From Spongiactinospora rosea (GTDB lineage: Bacteria > Actinomycetota > Actinomycetes > Streptosporangiales > Streptosporangiaceae): DNA of 64,000 bases. Under the pieces are notes generated by a model. That model was given only the letters and a program-made list of their open reading frames with translations. It made no database searches and was not told the origin of the DNA. Location: assembly GCF_003315795.1 (NCBI RefSeq), contig NZ_QMEY01000016.1, forward strand, positions 1 to 64,000, in the 5' to 3' direction. This document shows, piece after piece, positions 32,996-41,297 of the stretch. The first letter of the stretch is position 1, and each line of letters starts with the position of its first letter. The translations under genes were made by a program, and so were the position numbers.

Positions 32996-34570
32996 GTGCT
33001 GATCCTTCAGATCGACCCCGCTGCCGCACCAGCCTGGCATTGGGAGGGAACCTCCTATGTGACCGACGACGGTGCCGGCCGGGTAACGCCGTACGCGCAT
33101 CCGATGATCGAGCAGCTCGCCGCCACTGACGGCGACCGGACCGTGATCATCGTGCGGGAGCGGGTGCCCGGCCGGGCACCGGTGCCGCCGGAGCCCGTCG
33201 TGGTGACCGTGGCGCAGTTCGGCGAGCTCGTTGCCCAGGCCCGCCGCTGGCCGGTCGACCACGTACTGATCGAGGTGACCCGGCACAGGCCGGTCCGCGT
33301 CACCGCCGGCGCGGTGCGGGCCACGCCGCTGTACCTGGCCCACCACGACGGGATTCTGCGCGGGTCGTGGGACATCACCGAGCTGCGGCCGTTCGCCAGG
33401 GGCATCAACGCGAAGGAGGCCACCCGGCTGCTGATCTACCGCCCCCGTTACAGCATCGACACCCCTTTCACGGGGATCTGGCGGCTCACTGAACGGGCCA
33501 CCGCCAGCTTCGGCGGCGACCTGGTCATCACCTACCCGGAGCCGGTCGTGCATGCCGAGCACCGTGACCTGGTCGAGGGCGCCGATGTGCTGGCCGCTTT
33601 CACTGCGGCGATCGACGCGGCGCTGGATGCCCGGCCGTTGCAGCCGGATGCGACATTGTGTCACCTGACCGGCGGGCTGGACTCCGGCTCCATCGGCACC
33701 CGGGTCGCTCGGCGCTGGCCTGGGCAGGTCAACACGGCCACGCTGATCGTCATAGGACCAGGCCGGGAGCAGCAGATCCGGCGCCGCAACGAGATCCGCC
33801 ACCGCGTCCCGTTCGGGCCGCATGACGCCTGCCTGGATACCGCCGGGCGGCCGATGTTCGGGCCGAACTGCCCTAGAGTCCGCGGCGAGCTGGTCAGCCC
33901 GTACGACGAACCGTTCTTTGAGCACTTCACCGAGTTGAACAGGATGATCGCCGACCTCGGCGCGCACACGTTGGTCACCGGGCTGGGCGGCGACGAGATG
34001 GTCGCGGTCGGCTCTGCCGAGTCGGCGAAGGCCGCCGCCGACAAGGCGCAGAACTTCGACCTTCCCTGGCTGGGACCGCGGGCCCAGGCCGCGATCGAGT
34101 ACGGCGACGACGGCATCGCCCCGCCGGCGATGGCGGGCGGGATCACCCTGATGGCGGCCGAGACCGTCGCGCCGCCTCTGCTGCGGGCCGGGCTGTGGCC
34201 CCTCCACCCATTCACCCACCAGGCGATGGTCGAGCTCGGCGACCAGCTCCCGTTCTACTGGCGTGAGCTCAAGCAGCTCCAACGCAAGCACCTGGCCACC
34301 TTCGGACTCAGCCACGACGCGTGTAACCCGGTCCTGCGCGAGAGCTTCGCCGAACTGGTCGAGGAGTCCATGCTCGACTACGGCCTGTCGCTGCTGCGGC
34401 GCATCCTGAGCGACGGGTCACCACTGATCGACGCCGGGCTGTTGAACCCTGACGGGCTCAAGGCGGTCGTCACGGAGCTGGAAACCGGCGGTGTCTACAC
34501 CGAGCACCGCCATTCCAAGCTGGTCGAGGTCATCACCCTGGACCAGGCGACCAGGGCGTTCCTCGGCTAG
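32996..34570 (+). CDS. Asparagine-synthetase-like enzyme, probable RiPP macrolactam cyclase
   Basis: This 524-residue protein has an N-terminal glutaminase-like domain without the catalytic Cys2 (it begins MLILQID) and a C-terminal synthetase domain with the ATP-binding loop LTGGLDSGSIG and the GLGGDEMVA motif. Lasso cyclases (protein C) are built this way: they adenylate an Asp/Glu side chain and close an amide ring. The precursor-like gene upstream supports that role. The GTG start has GAAGGAGAG at good spacing. The stop overlaps the convergent GNAT gene by 4 bp. Confidence 0.75.
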   Translation: MLILQIDPAAAPAWHWEGTSYVTDDGAGRVTPYAHPMIEQLAATDGDRTVIIVRERVPGRAPVPPEPVVVTVAQFGELVAQARRWPVDHVLIEVTRHRPVRVTAGAVRATPLYLAHHDGILRGSWDITELRPFARGINAKEATRLLIYRPRYSIDTPFTGIWRLTERATASFGGDLVITYPEPVVHAEHRDLVEGADVLAAFTAAIDAALDARPLQPDATLCHLTGGLDSGSIGTRVARRWPGQVNTATLIVIGPGREQQIRRRNEIRHRVPFGPHDACLDTAGRPMFGPNCPRVRGELVSPYDEPFFEHFTELNRMIADLGAHTLVTGLGGDEMVAVGSAESAKAAADKAQNFDLPWLGPRAQAAIEYGDDGIAPPAMAGGITLMAAETVAPPLLRAGLWPLHPFTHQAMVELGDQLPFYWRELKQLQRKHLATFGLSHDACNPVLRESFAELVEESMLDYGLSLLRRILSDGSPLIDAGLLNPDGLKAVVTELETGGVYTEHRHSKLVEVITLDQATRAFLG

Positions 34571-35094
34571 GACTGCGAATGTGGCTGCCGGAACCAGGCC
34601 GACAGGTCGAGCCGCTCCGCCCGGCGGGCCATCACGTACAGCCTCGCGTTGGTGCGCTGTTCCTCGCGCACCAATGTGAAGCCCTGGGTAAGGTTGTAGC
34701 GGGCCACCCCAGAAAAATGACAATGCCGCCGAACCCACGGGACACCGAGCTGGGCCGCCCGGTCGACCGTCCACGAAGCCATCAGCGTGCCCGGCCGCTG
34801 GTCACGCTGCGCCGGGTGGGTGATGGAGCCCGACAGATACAGGGCGGATTCCGCGCGCTCGGCGTCAGTCCAGCCCCAGGGGGGGCCTTGGTCTTGCACC
34901 ACGGTGCGCCCGATGACGCGGCCCTGCGCGGTCTCCAGCACCCACACATCATTGTCGGGATTGTCGCACTCAGCGGCTAGGGCATCGACCGCGTCACGCC
35001 AGCTCGGCAGGCCCCGCTCTTCCAACCAGCCGCAGCGGGCGCGTACCAGGTCAGCGATCTGGGCGCTGTCGTTGGCCGAAGCCAGACGCATCAT
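34567..35094 (-). CDS. GNAT-family N-acetyltransferase
   Basis: This 175-residue protein starts MMRLASANDSAQIADLVRARCGWLEERGLPSWRD, a common beginning of small actinobacterial GNAT proteins. It carries a GWTDAERAESALYLSGSITHPAQRDQRPGTLMASWTVDRAAQLG segment that would form the acetyl-CoA site, and GVARYNLTQGFTLVREEQR near the end. The substrate is unknown. It converges on the RiPP cyclase; one lasso family (albusnodin) needs an acetyltransferase, but the opposite strand makes a joint role uncertain here. The longer upstream frame is rejected as it overlaps the broken immunity copy. Confidence 0.8.
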   Translation of the reverse strand: MMRLASANDSAQIADLVRARCGWLEERGLPSWRDAVDALAAECDNPDNDVWVLETAQGRVIGRTVVQDQGPPWGWTDAERAESALYLSGSITHPAQRDQRPGTLMASWTVDRAAQLGVPWVRRHCHFSGVARYNLTQGFTLVREEQRTNARLYVMARRAERLDLSAWFRQPHSQS

Positions 35095-35172
35095 GAACAC
35101 CCTCGTCACGATAGCTCGCCGGCTTCCTACACGGCTTCCAGTCCGGCCCGTCGGACAGATAACGAAGGCCCA

Positions 35173-35344
35173 AGTGAGCGGTGCCTGGTCAAATACGAAC
35201 TCTAGGACGGCGCGCCCCCTCGGCCGGTCGGGCGGTGTCTGGGATGTGAGGATCCACCGCAAATCCCTTGGGCATGAAGAATTCACGCCGGACCTGGCCA
35301 GCTTCACTTTGCTGAAGGTTCAGTTCTGGGCCGCAACGCCATAG
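35173..35344 (+). pseudogene. Broken third copy of the immunity gene
   Basis: The sequence encodes SERCLVKYEL, then TAG at 35203-35205 where the homolog at 30759 has the Trp codon TGG. After an internal deletion of about 110 bp and a frame change it continues as GGVWDVRIHRKSLGHEEF and LLKVQFWAATP up to a TAG at 35342. The start region is missing. It is therefore a dead relic, closest to immunity protein 2, and shows that the family was once more numerous here. Confidence 0.8.
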
Positions 35345-35429
35345 GGCCGCCATGACTGGAACTGGGCTGGACGAGTACGCGTGGGTGTGAGTTCCTGATG
35401 GCGTCGTCAAGCGCAGAGGGGGCCTCATC

Positions 35430-35816
35430 ATGAGGCGAGGAGAATTACGCGCACGGCACTACACCCACTGGTTAGCACTCGTGATCACGATGGCGGCCGT
35501 TCTCGTCGGAGTACAGACGGGACCGGCCAGCGCGGCCACGTACCCGGTTCAGCTCTGGATGGACAAGGGCAGCTACAACGTCGGGGAATACCCGTACTAC
35601 AGCGTCACGGGGCCGCCCTACACGCCGATCTACTGGTCGAGCACCCGCGACGGTTCTTCGACGGGCGAGGAGGACGCGTACTACGGCCACCGTACGGACG
35701 CGCACGGGAACTGGACGAGCTTCGGCGGTGTGTGGACGTCCTCGCACGTCGGCACATGGAGCAAGATCGCTAAGTTGAACGGCATCACCGCGACGGCGTA
35801 CTTCTCGGTCTGCTGA
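35430..35816 (+). CDS. Small secreted protein, function unknown
   Basis: This 128-residue protein has a long signal peptide (cleavage near ASAATYP, about residue 36) and an exported part of about 92 residues rich in Tyr, Trp, Ser and Thr (GEYPYYSVTGPPYTPIYWSS), probably one beta-sandwich domain. One Cys is at the very C-terminus. I do not recognise a family. The ATG is preceded by GGGGGCCTC and not by a clean Shine-Dalgarno. A perfect palindrome follows after the stop. Confidence 0.7.
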   Translation: MRRGELRARHYTHWLALVITMAAVLVGVQTGPASAATYPVQLWMDKGSYNVGEYPYYSVTGPPYTPIYWSSTRDGSSTGEEDAYYGHRTDAHGNWTSFGGVWTSSHVGTWSKIAKLNGITATAYFSVC

Positions 35817-35824
35817 TCACCCTG

Positions 35825-35850
35825 ATGCCCGGGCGCGCGCGCCCGGGCAT
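35825..35850. terminator. 26-bp perfect palindrome, bidirectional terminator
   Basis: ATGCCCGGGCGCG/CGCGCCCGGGCAT forms a perfect inverted repeat without a loop spacer. It lies between the convergent ends of the secreted-protein gene and the DUF397 gene, with the DUF397 stop codon immediately next to it. Confidence 0.75.
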
Positions 35851-36054
35851 CTACGCGTCGTTGCCGATCTCGTTGAGGAAGGTGGTCCATTGGGCTGGGG
35901 TGAAGGTGAGGGCGGGCCCGGTGGGGTCCTTGCTGTCGCGTACGGCGATGAGGCCGGGGAGGTTGGTCGCCACCTCCACACAGTCACCTCCGTTGTCGGT
36001 TGAGCGGGTGCTTTTCCGCCAGATCGCTCTGTCGAGGCTTACTTGCTGTTCCAT
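35851..36054 (-). CDS. DUF397 protein
   Basis: This protein of 67 residues (or 71 if the upstream ATG at 36066 is used) carries the DUF397 pattern: WRKSTRSTDNGGDCVEVA, IAVRDSKDPTGPALTFTPAQWTTFL. DUF397 proteins act together with an adjacent XRE/DUF5753 regulator; BldB is a distant relative. Its start overlaps the 3' end of that regulator gene, so the two are translationally coupled. Confidence 0.92.
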   Translation of the reverse strand: MEQQVSLDRAIWRKSTRSTDNGGDCVEVATNLPGLIAVRDSKDPTGPALTFTPAQWTTFLNEIGNDA

Positions 36055-36857
36055 TTGTCTCGCCACCTCTTGATCACTTGTGGTGATTCGCCAGCGCGAA
36101 GCGCGTCCGCTCTAAGCTTGTCATATCTACGCAGAATGAGGGATACCAGATCAGGGTCGGATGTCACGTCTGCCTGTCCGGCCGAATCGATGTAAACCGT
36201 GGTCGGTTGATCGGCTATCTCCGCGATCATGAAGCCGCCGGATAGCCCTGCGGTGGTCTCCGAGTTTGTGGGCACCACCTGGATGTTCACCTTGGAGCGC
36301 TCTGAAAGTGCCAGTAGGTGGTCGAGTTGGCCGACCATGACTTCTGGGGTGCCGATCTGCCGCTGTAGCGCCCACTCGTCGATCAGCATCCATAGCGTGG
36401 GCGGCTTCTTGCGGTCCAGAATGGCCTGCCGAGCCATTCTCGCGCGAACGTGATCTTCGACGTCTTCCTCTTCGACGATGCCGAGCTTGTACATCGCTCG
36501 GGCGTACTCTTCGGTCTGGAGCAGTCCAGGTATGACGAACGGTACCCAGGAGCGTAGGGCGTTCGCCTCGGGCTCGATGTCGTCGGCCCAGTGTGCGTAC
36601 CACTGAGGCCCGGTGAAGGCGTTGTTCATCCGCTTCCAGAGCTTGACGAAACGGCCATCCAGCCCAAAAGCCTCATCACACTTCTCCGCGAACCTGAGCT
36701 GCGGATTCCTGGTGCCCCGCTCGATCGCGCCGACCAGGCTGTGGCCGCAGTTGAGGTGGCCCGCCAGTGCCCGATGCGTCCACTGCTTGGCGGTTCGGCA
36801 CTTCCGTAGCTCTTGTCGGAATTGATCCTTTGGGGAGGTATTCTTTTCCTTCGCCAT
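36039..36857 (-). CDS. XRE-family regulator with DUF5753 (Scr1-like)
   Basis: This 272-residue protein has an N-terminal HTH (QFRQELRKCRTAKQWTHRALAGHLNCGHSLVGAIERGTRNP) and the DUF5753 domain (VPFVIPGLLQTEEYARAMYK, LWMLIDEWALQRQIGTPEVMVGQLDHLL, VVPTNSETTAGLSGGFMIAE, VYIDSAGQADVTSD). It pairs with DUF397 as a regulator/partner module, common in Streptomyces and relatives. The ATG at 36857 (MAKEKNTS) is chosen; an upstream GTG-type extension is possible. It is divergent from the ATP-binding gene. Confidence 0.9.
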   Translation of the reverse strand: MAKEKNTSPKDQFRQELRKCRTAKQWTHRALAGHLNCGHSLVGAIERGTRNPQLRFAEKCDEAFGLDGRFVKLWKRMNNAFTGPQWYAHWADDIEPEANALRSWVPFVIPGLLQTEEYARAMYKLGIVEEEDVEDHVRARMARQAILDRKKPPTLWMLIDEWALQRQIGTPEVMVGQLDHLLALSERSKVNIQVVPTNSETTAGLSGGFMIAEIADQPTTVYIDSAGQADVTSDPDLVSLILRRYDKLRADALRAGESPQVIKRWRDKWNSK

Positions 36858-37015
36858 AGGAGGCTCCTCGGGGGCCGGACGCAAGAAGCTCACATCTGGA
36901 CACACCAGTTGGAGCCACCTGACGCTGTGTGTCGGGCGATATCGGGATCGGCCGAGTCGTTGCTACGGCAATGTATGAGACACGATTCTTCGCCACTACG
37001 CAAGGGTGACGTCAA

Positions 37016-37495
37016 ATGACGGCTATCCAAATTAGTGCAACCATCGCGAGTCGCCGCGATTCCCTTACTCTCGTCGCGCTCCCCGATTCCGCATACCTCG
37101 CACGCGCATATTCGGCGGCGACTATTCGTGGATGGGGACTCGTCGACGAGGAGTTCGTGGACAACGCCCGGTTAGTGGTGAGCGAACTCGTGACCAACGC
37201 CATTGAGGCCGCCGGCCTTTCCGAAAAGCAGCCCAAGCTGAGCGCCCTGCTCACCGGAGCGTCCCTGATCCGCCTGGTCCTGGAAATACCCGCCGACCTC
37301 GACGCCCTCGTCATCGAGGTATGGGACGCCGCCCCGCACACCCCAGAGCCGCGCGGAGACGTACCCTTCGATTCCATCAGGGGCCGGGGCCTCGCCCTCG
37401 TCGATGCCCTGGCGGCGGGCTGGGGATACCGTTGCCCGAAAGACGCGCCCCCGCCATGGACCAAGGTGGTCTACGCCCTCATGCGTTTTCCCTAA
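37016..37495 (+). CDS. HATPase-type ATP-binding protein (anti-sigma regulatory kinase-like)
   Basis: This 159-residue protein has the GHKL fold of SpoIIAB/RsbW-like proteins: VSELVTNAIEAAG (N box), VIEVWDAAPHTPEP (G1-like) and GRGLALVDALAAGWGY (G2). Such proteins are very frequent in actinobacteria next to XRE/DUF397 pairs. The usual biochemical role would be binding or phosphorylating an antagonist, but the partner is unknown. The ATG at 37016 lacks a clear Shine-Dalgarno. Confidence 0.88.
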   Translation: MTAIQISATIASRRDSLTLVALPDSAYLARAYSAATIRGWGLVDEEFVDNARLVVSELVTNAIEAAGLSEKQPKLSALLTGASLIRLVLEIPADLDALVIEVWDAAPHTPEPRGDVPFDSIRGRGLALVDALAAGWGYRCPKDAPPPWTKVVYALMRFP

Positions 37496-37611
37496 TGCCT
37501 TTCACCGATCTTCTACGGGTTTGCCGTCTTTTGTCGGTCACCACGCGTACGCTCGGCGTAGCTCCTCCGTACGCGCGTTCCCCCGATATCCGCCCGCTTG
37601 GAGGTCCTTTG

Positions 37612-38394
37612 ATGGCTTCGGCGTCCCCAGTTCCCCCGGCGGCTCCATCGCCGCGTCCCCGGTCGTCCGGTGCCGGTGCGTCCGCGTACGCCCGCTACCG
37701 GGCCGAACTCGCCGCAGGCCGCCCTCGGCGGCTGGTGATCCGTGGCATCGTGGCGGCGGTCGCCGCCGTCGTGGGCTGGATCGTGCTCGGCTTCGAGGGT
37801 GGCCTGCTGTTCGCGCTCGCCGCCGCGGTGGCCGACACCGTGTATCAGTGGCGCAGGCATGAGGCCGTCCGCACCTGGCGTCGCGGTGCGCGGGGTGAGC
37901 GGCGGACCGCTCGTCAGCTCCGCCGGCTGGAGGCCGCCGGATACCTGGTGCTGCACGACCGCGCACTGCCGACCGGCCGCGCCAACCTCGACCATCTGGC
38001 CATCGGCCCCTCCGGCGTCTACGTGATCGACAGCAAGGCATGGTCTCCCGACCGGCGTATCACCCGGCGCGGCCGGTATGTCAACGTCGGCCGTCGCTGG
38101 GGCTCCGACGAGGTCAAGTCGGTACGGTACGAGACCCGCTCGGTGGCCGCCGCGCTCAGGGGTCGGCTGCACACGCCGGTGGAGGTCACGCCGGTGCTGG
38201 CGGTACACGGCCCGCATGTGCCGCTGCGCGGCCTGGACGTGGACGGTGTGCGGATGCTGCGCGCGTCGATGGTCTCGGGCTGGGTCTTACGCCGCCCGGC
38301 GCGACTCTCTGCCGCCGACGTCGCACGAATCGAGGCGGCGGCGGCCGAACTGTTCCCCGCGTATACCGAAAACGAGAATCTCCGCAGTCGGTGA
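37612..38394 (+). CDS. NERD-domain membrane protein
   Basis: This 260-residue protein has two adjacent hydrophobic segments (about residues 44-75) and then a NERD domain: GARGERRTARQLRRLEAAGYLVLHDRALPTGRANLDHLAIGPSGVYVIDSKAW. The E, D and (D/E)xK residues of this nuclease-related fold are present, so DNA processing at the membrane is possible but unproven. GGAGG is 8 nt before the ATG. Upstream open sequence is not family-like. It converges on the sugar operon. Confidence 0.85.
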   Translation: MASASPVPPAAPSPRPRSSGAGASAYARYRAELAAGRPRRLVIRGIVAAVAAVVGWIVLGFEGGLLFALAAAVADTVYQWRRHEAVRTWRRGARGERRTARQLRRLEAAGYLVLHDRALPTGRANLDHLAIGPSGVYVIDSKAWSPDRRITRRGRYVNVGRRWGSDEVKSVRYETRSVAAALRGRLHTPVEVTPVLAVHGPHVPLRGLDVDGVRMLRASMVSGWVLRRPARLSAADVARIEAAAAELFPAYTENENLRSR

Positions 38395-38401
38395 GAGGAA
38401 G

Positions 38402-39235
38402 TCAAGGGGTCAGGATCGCCAGCAGGTGGGCGACCTCCTGAGATACCGCGTCGCGGCCCTCGGCGATGTACTTTCGCGGGTCCACCAGCTTCGGATCGGC
38501 GGCCAGGCGGTCGCGCAGGGCGGTGGTGAACGCCTTGTTCAGGTGGGTGGCGATGTTGATCTTCTTCATGCCGTGCCGGACGGCGGCGCGCAGGGTCTCC
38601 TCCGGCACGCCGGAGGAGCCGTGCAGGACCAGGGGCACCGGGACGGCAGCGTGGAGGTCGGCGATCAGGGCAAGGTCCAGCGTGGCGTCCCTGGTGGTCA
38701 TCGCGTGCGACGTGCCCACCGCCACCGCCAGCGCGTCCACGCCCGTGTCGGCGACGTAGCGGACCGCCTCGTCCGGGCGGGTGCGCGCGCCCGGCGCGTG
38801 GACGCCGTCCTTGCCGCCGACCTCGCCCAGTTCGGCCTCCACCCACACGCCGCGCTCGTGGCACCAGGCGGTCACCTCGGCGGTGAGGATCACGTTCTCC
38901 GCGTCGGGCAGCGCGCTCGCGTCGTACATCACCGACCCGACCCCGAGCGCGACGGCCTCCTCGACCAGCGCGCGGTCGGTGGCGTGGTCCAGGTGGACGG
39001 CGACGGGGACGGCGGCGGCCCGCGCCACGGCCAGGGAGGCGAGCGCGATGGGGGCGAGAGCGCCGTGGTAGCGGACGCAGTTCTCGCTGATCTGGAGGAC
39101 GACCCCGGCCCCGGCCCGCTCGGCACCGGCCACGATGGCCTCCGCGTGCTCAAGCTGGATCACGTTGAACGCCCCGACCCCGCCCGCGCTCGCGCGGACG
39201 ATGTCCCCGGTGTTTACCAAAGGCAACGGTGTCAC
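38402..39235 (-). CDS. Class II tagatose/fructose-bisphosphate aldolase
   Basis: This 277-residue zinc aldolase would split tagatose- or fructose-1,6-bisphosphate into dihydroxyacetone phosphate and glyceraldehyde-3-phosphate. Motifs are GAFNVIQLEHAEAI, the zinc ligands in VAVHLDHATD and AVGTSHAM, and LVLHGSSGVPEETLRAAVRHGMKKINIAT. The GTG start overlaps the kinase stop (GTGA), so it is the last gene of a coupled four-gene operon. Context favours tagatose-1,6-bisphosphate as substrate. Confidence 0.88.
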   Translation of the reverse strand: MTPLPLVNTGDIVRASAGGVGAFNVIQLEHAEAIVAGAERAGAGVVLQISENCVRYHGALAPIALASLAVARAAAVPVAVHLDHATDRALVEEAVALGVGSVMYDASALPDAENVILTAEVTAWCHERGVWVEAELGEVGGKDGVHAPGARTRPDEAVRYVADTGVDALAVAVGTSHAMTTRDATLDLALIADLHAAVPVPLVLHGSSGVPEETLRAAVRHGMKKINIATHLNKAFTTALRDRLAADPKLVDPRKYIAEGRDAVSQEVAHLLAILTP

Positions 39236-40155
39236 TCCTCTTCGTTGACGCGTATTTCCGAGCGAATGCCGTGAAAGAGGGTGGCGTCGAAGTCGCCGGC
39301 GACCGGCGCGGCCACGGCGGCGGCCCCCAGCGCGGCGGCGGTACGGAGGCGGTCGGGCCAAGGGGTGCCGGTGACCAGGCCCTGGGCGAGCCCGGCGACC
39401 ACGGCGTCACCCGCGCCGGTCGGGTTGCCCGCCACCGGGTACGGCATGAGCACCCGCCACGTACCGTCCGCCGTGACCGCGACCAGCCCGTCCGCCCCCA
39501 GCGACACCACTACCGCCCTGGCCCCCGCCGCCCGCAGCGCCCGCGCCCCGGCGACCGCGTCGGTATGGGCTCCAAGAAGGGCGTGCGCCAGTTCGGCGGC
39601 GTTGGGTTTGAGGATGGCCGGGCGGCCGGAGGGGGCGTGGCGGAGAGGGTCGCCGTCGGCGTCCACGATGGCCGGGACACCGTACTCGCCCGCCCGCCAG
39701 GCCAGTGTCGAGTAGAACGCCGCCGGTACCCCCGGCGGCAGGCTGCCCGAGATCACGACCGCCGACGCCTCCGCGAGCAGCCGGTCGAAGTCCCCCAGGA
39801 ACGTTCCGATCTCGGCGGTGGACACCGCCGGTCCCGGCTCGTTGAACATGGCCGTCGTCCCGGTGTCCGAGCAGACCGCCAGGGTGGTGCGGGAGTGGCC
39901 CGAGACCGGCGTGAACGCGTGCGGCACCCCCGCCGCGTCCAGGTCGGCCCGGATCGCCGCGCCCGGCGTACCGCCCGTGAGGCCGAGGGCCAGGACGGGA
40001 TGCCCGAGCGCGGCGAGAACCCTGGCCACGTTGACGCCCTTGCCCCCGGCCCGGCGGTGGACGGCGCGGACGCGGTTGACCCCGTCCCAGTCCACGCCAT
40101 CGACCTCGTAGGTGACATCGAGGGCGGCGTTCAACGTGACCGTGAGCACTGTCAT
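39232..40155 (-). CDS. PfkB-family sugar kinase (tagatose-6-phosphate / 1-phosphofructokinase type)
   Basis: This 307-residue kinase has the N-terminal TLNAALDVTYEVDGV motif and GGKGVNVARVLAALG, and the C-terminal GAGDAVVAGLA anion hole with the catalytic Asp. It would phosphorylate tagatose-6-phosphate at C1 in this operon. Its start overlaps the deacetylase stop by ATGA. The long upstream frame is a shadow of the deacetylase gene. Confidence 0.9.
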   Translation of the reverse strand: MTVLTVTLNAALDVTYEVDGVDWDGVNRVRAVHRRAGGKGVNVARVLAALGHPVLALGLTGGTPGAAIRADLDAAGVPHAFTPVSGHSRTTLAVCSDTGTTAMFNEPGPAVSTAEIGTFLGDFDRLLAEASAVVISGSLPPGVPAAFYSTLAWRAGEYGVPAIVDADGDPLRHAPSGRPAILKPNAAELAHALLGAHTDAVAGARALRAAGARAVVVSLGADGLVAVTADGTWRVLMPYPVAGNPTGAGDAVVAGLAQGLVTGTPWPDRLRTAAALGAAAVAAPVAGDFDATLFHGIRSEIRVNEEE

Positions 40156-41297
40156 GGGGCGGGCGGCTCCGCGATCCACGCCCCGCGCTTCATGACCGCC
40201 TCCACCTGGAGGTCGTCCGAGAGCACGACCAGGTCGGCGTCCTTGCCCGCCTCGATGGAACCGGCGCGGTCGTCGATGCCGAGCACCCTGGCCGGGGTGA
40301 GCGAGGCGACCTGCGCGGCCTCCACCAGGGACAGCCCGGCCAGTTGCACCGCGCGCCGGAAGGCGACGTCCATGGTGAGCGTGCTGCCCGCGATGGTGCC
40401 GCCCTCGACGAGCCGGGCCGCGCCGTCGGAAACTCGGACGCGCATGCTGCCCAGCACGTACTCGCCGTCGCCGATCCCGGTCGCGGCCATGGCGTCGGTG
40501 ATCAGCGCCGTACGGCCCGCCCCCGCCGCCTTGAACGCCAGCCTGAGCATCGCCGGATGCACGTGCACCCCGTCGTTGATCAGCTCGACGGTGACCCGCT
40601 CGTCCTGGAGCAGCGCGGCGATCGGCCCGGGGGAGCGGTGGTGCAGCGAGGGCATCGCGTTGTACAGGTGGGTGGCGACCGTGCCGCCCGCCTCGATCCC
40701 GGCCTGCGTCTGCTCGTACGTCGCGTCGCTGTGCCCGAGGGCCGCGGTGACCCCGGCGGCCACTGCGTCGCGGACGACGTCGAGCGCGCCGGGTAGTTCG
40801 GGCGCGATGGTGAGCATCCGGACGTGCCCGCGCCCGGCCTTGACCAGCGCGGCGAACTCGCCCCGGTCGGGCGTGCGCAGTACGCCCGGGTCGTGCGCGC
40901 CGCACCGCGCCGCCGAGATGTAGGGGCCCTCGAAGTGGATGCCGGCCAGCAGCCCGTCCTCGCACAGGTCGGCCAGCGCGGACGTCGCCGCGCCCAGGTC
41001 CTCAAGCGAGCCGCTGACCAGGCTGGCGACCGTGGTCGTCGTACCGTGCCCGGCGTGGAAGGCGGCGGCCCGCGCCGCCCCCTCCGGGTCGCCCTGCGGG
41101 AACGACGCGCCCGCGCCGCCGTGGTTGTGAATGTCGATGAAGCCGGGCACGACGAGCCGGCCGCCGAGGCCGTGGCCGTTGCCTGTGGGGGCCTGGCCCT
41201 GCCCGACGTAGGTGATCCGGCCGTCTTCGATGGTCAGCCAGCCGGGGTGGACCCCGCCCGGGGTCACGAGGCGGGCGTCGGCGAGTGTGATGCTCAT
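40152..41297 (-). CDS. nagA: N-acetylglucosamine/galactosamine-6-phosphate deacetylase
   Basis: This 381-residue amidohydrolase removes acetate from an N-acetylhexosamine-6-phosphate. It has LVVPGFIDIHNHGGAGASF (first metal motif), the IHFEGPYISAARCGAH segment, TALGHSDATYEQ, TVATHLYNAMPSLHHR, and the catalytic Asp in ALITDAMAATG. With agaS, the kinase and the aldolase next to it, N-acetylgalactosamine-6-phosphate (AgaA role) is as likely as the glucosamine form. Starts and stops overlap on both sides (ATGA). Confidence 0.92.
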   Translation of the reverse strand: MSITLADARLVTPGGVHPGWLTIEDGRITYVGQGQAPTGNGHGLGGRLVVPGFIDIHNHGGAGASFPQGDPEGAARAAAFHAGHGTTTTVASLVSGSLEDLGAATSALADLCEDGLLAGIHFEGPYISAARCGAHDPGVLRTPDRGEFAALVKAGRGHVRMLTIAPELPGALDVVRDAVAAGVTAALGHSDATYEQTQAGIEAGGTVATHLYNAMPSLHHRSPGPIAALLQDERVTVELINDGVHVHPAMLRLAFKAAGAGRTALITDAMAATGIGDGEYVLGSMRVRVSDGAARLVEGGTIAGSTLTMDVAFRRAVQLAGLSLVEAAQVASLTPARVLGIDDRAGSIEAGKDADLVVLSDDLQVEAVMKRGAWIAEPPAP

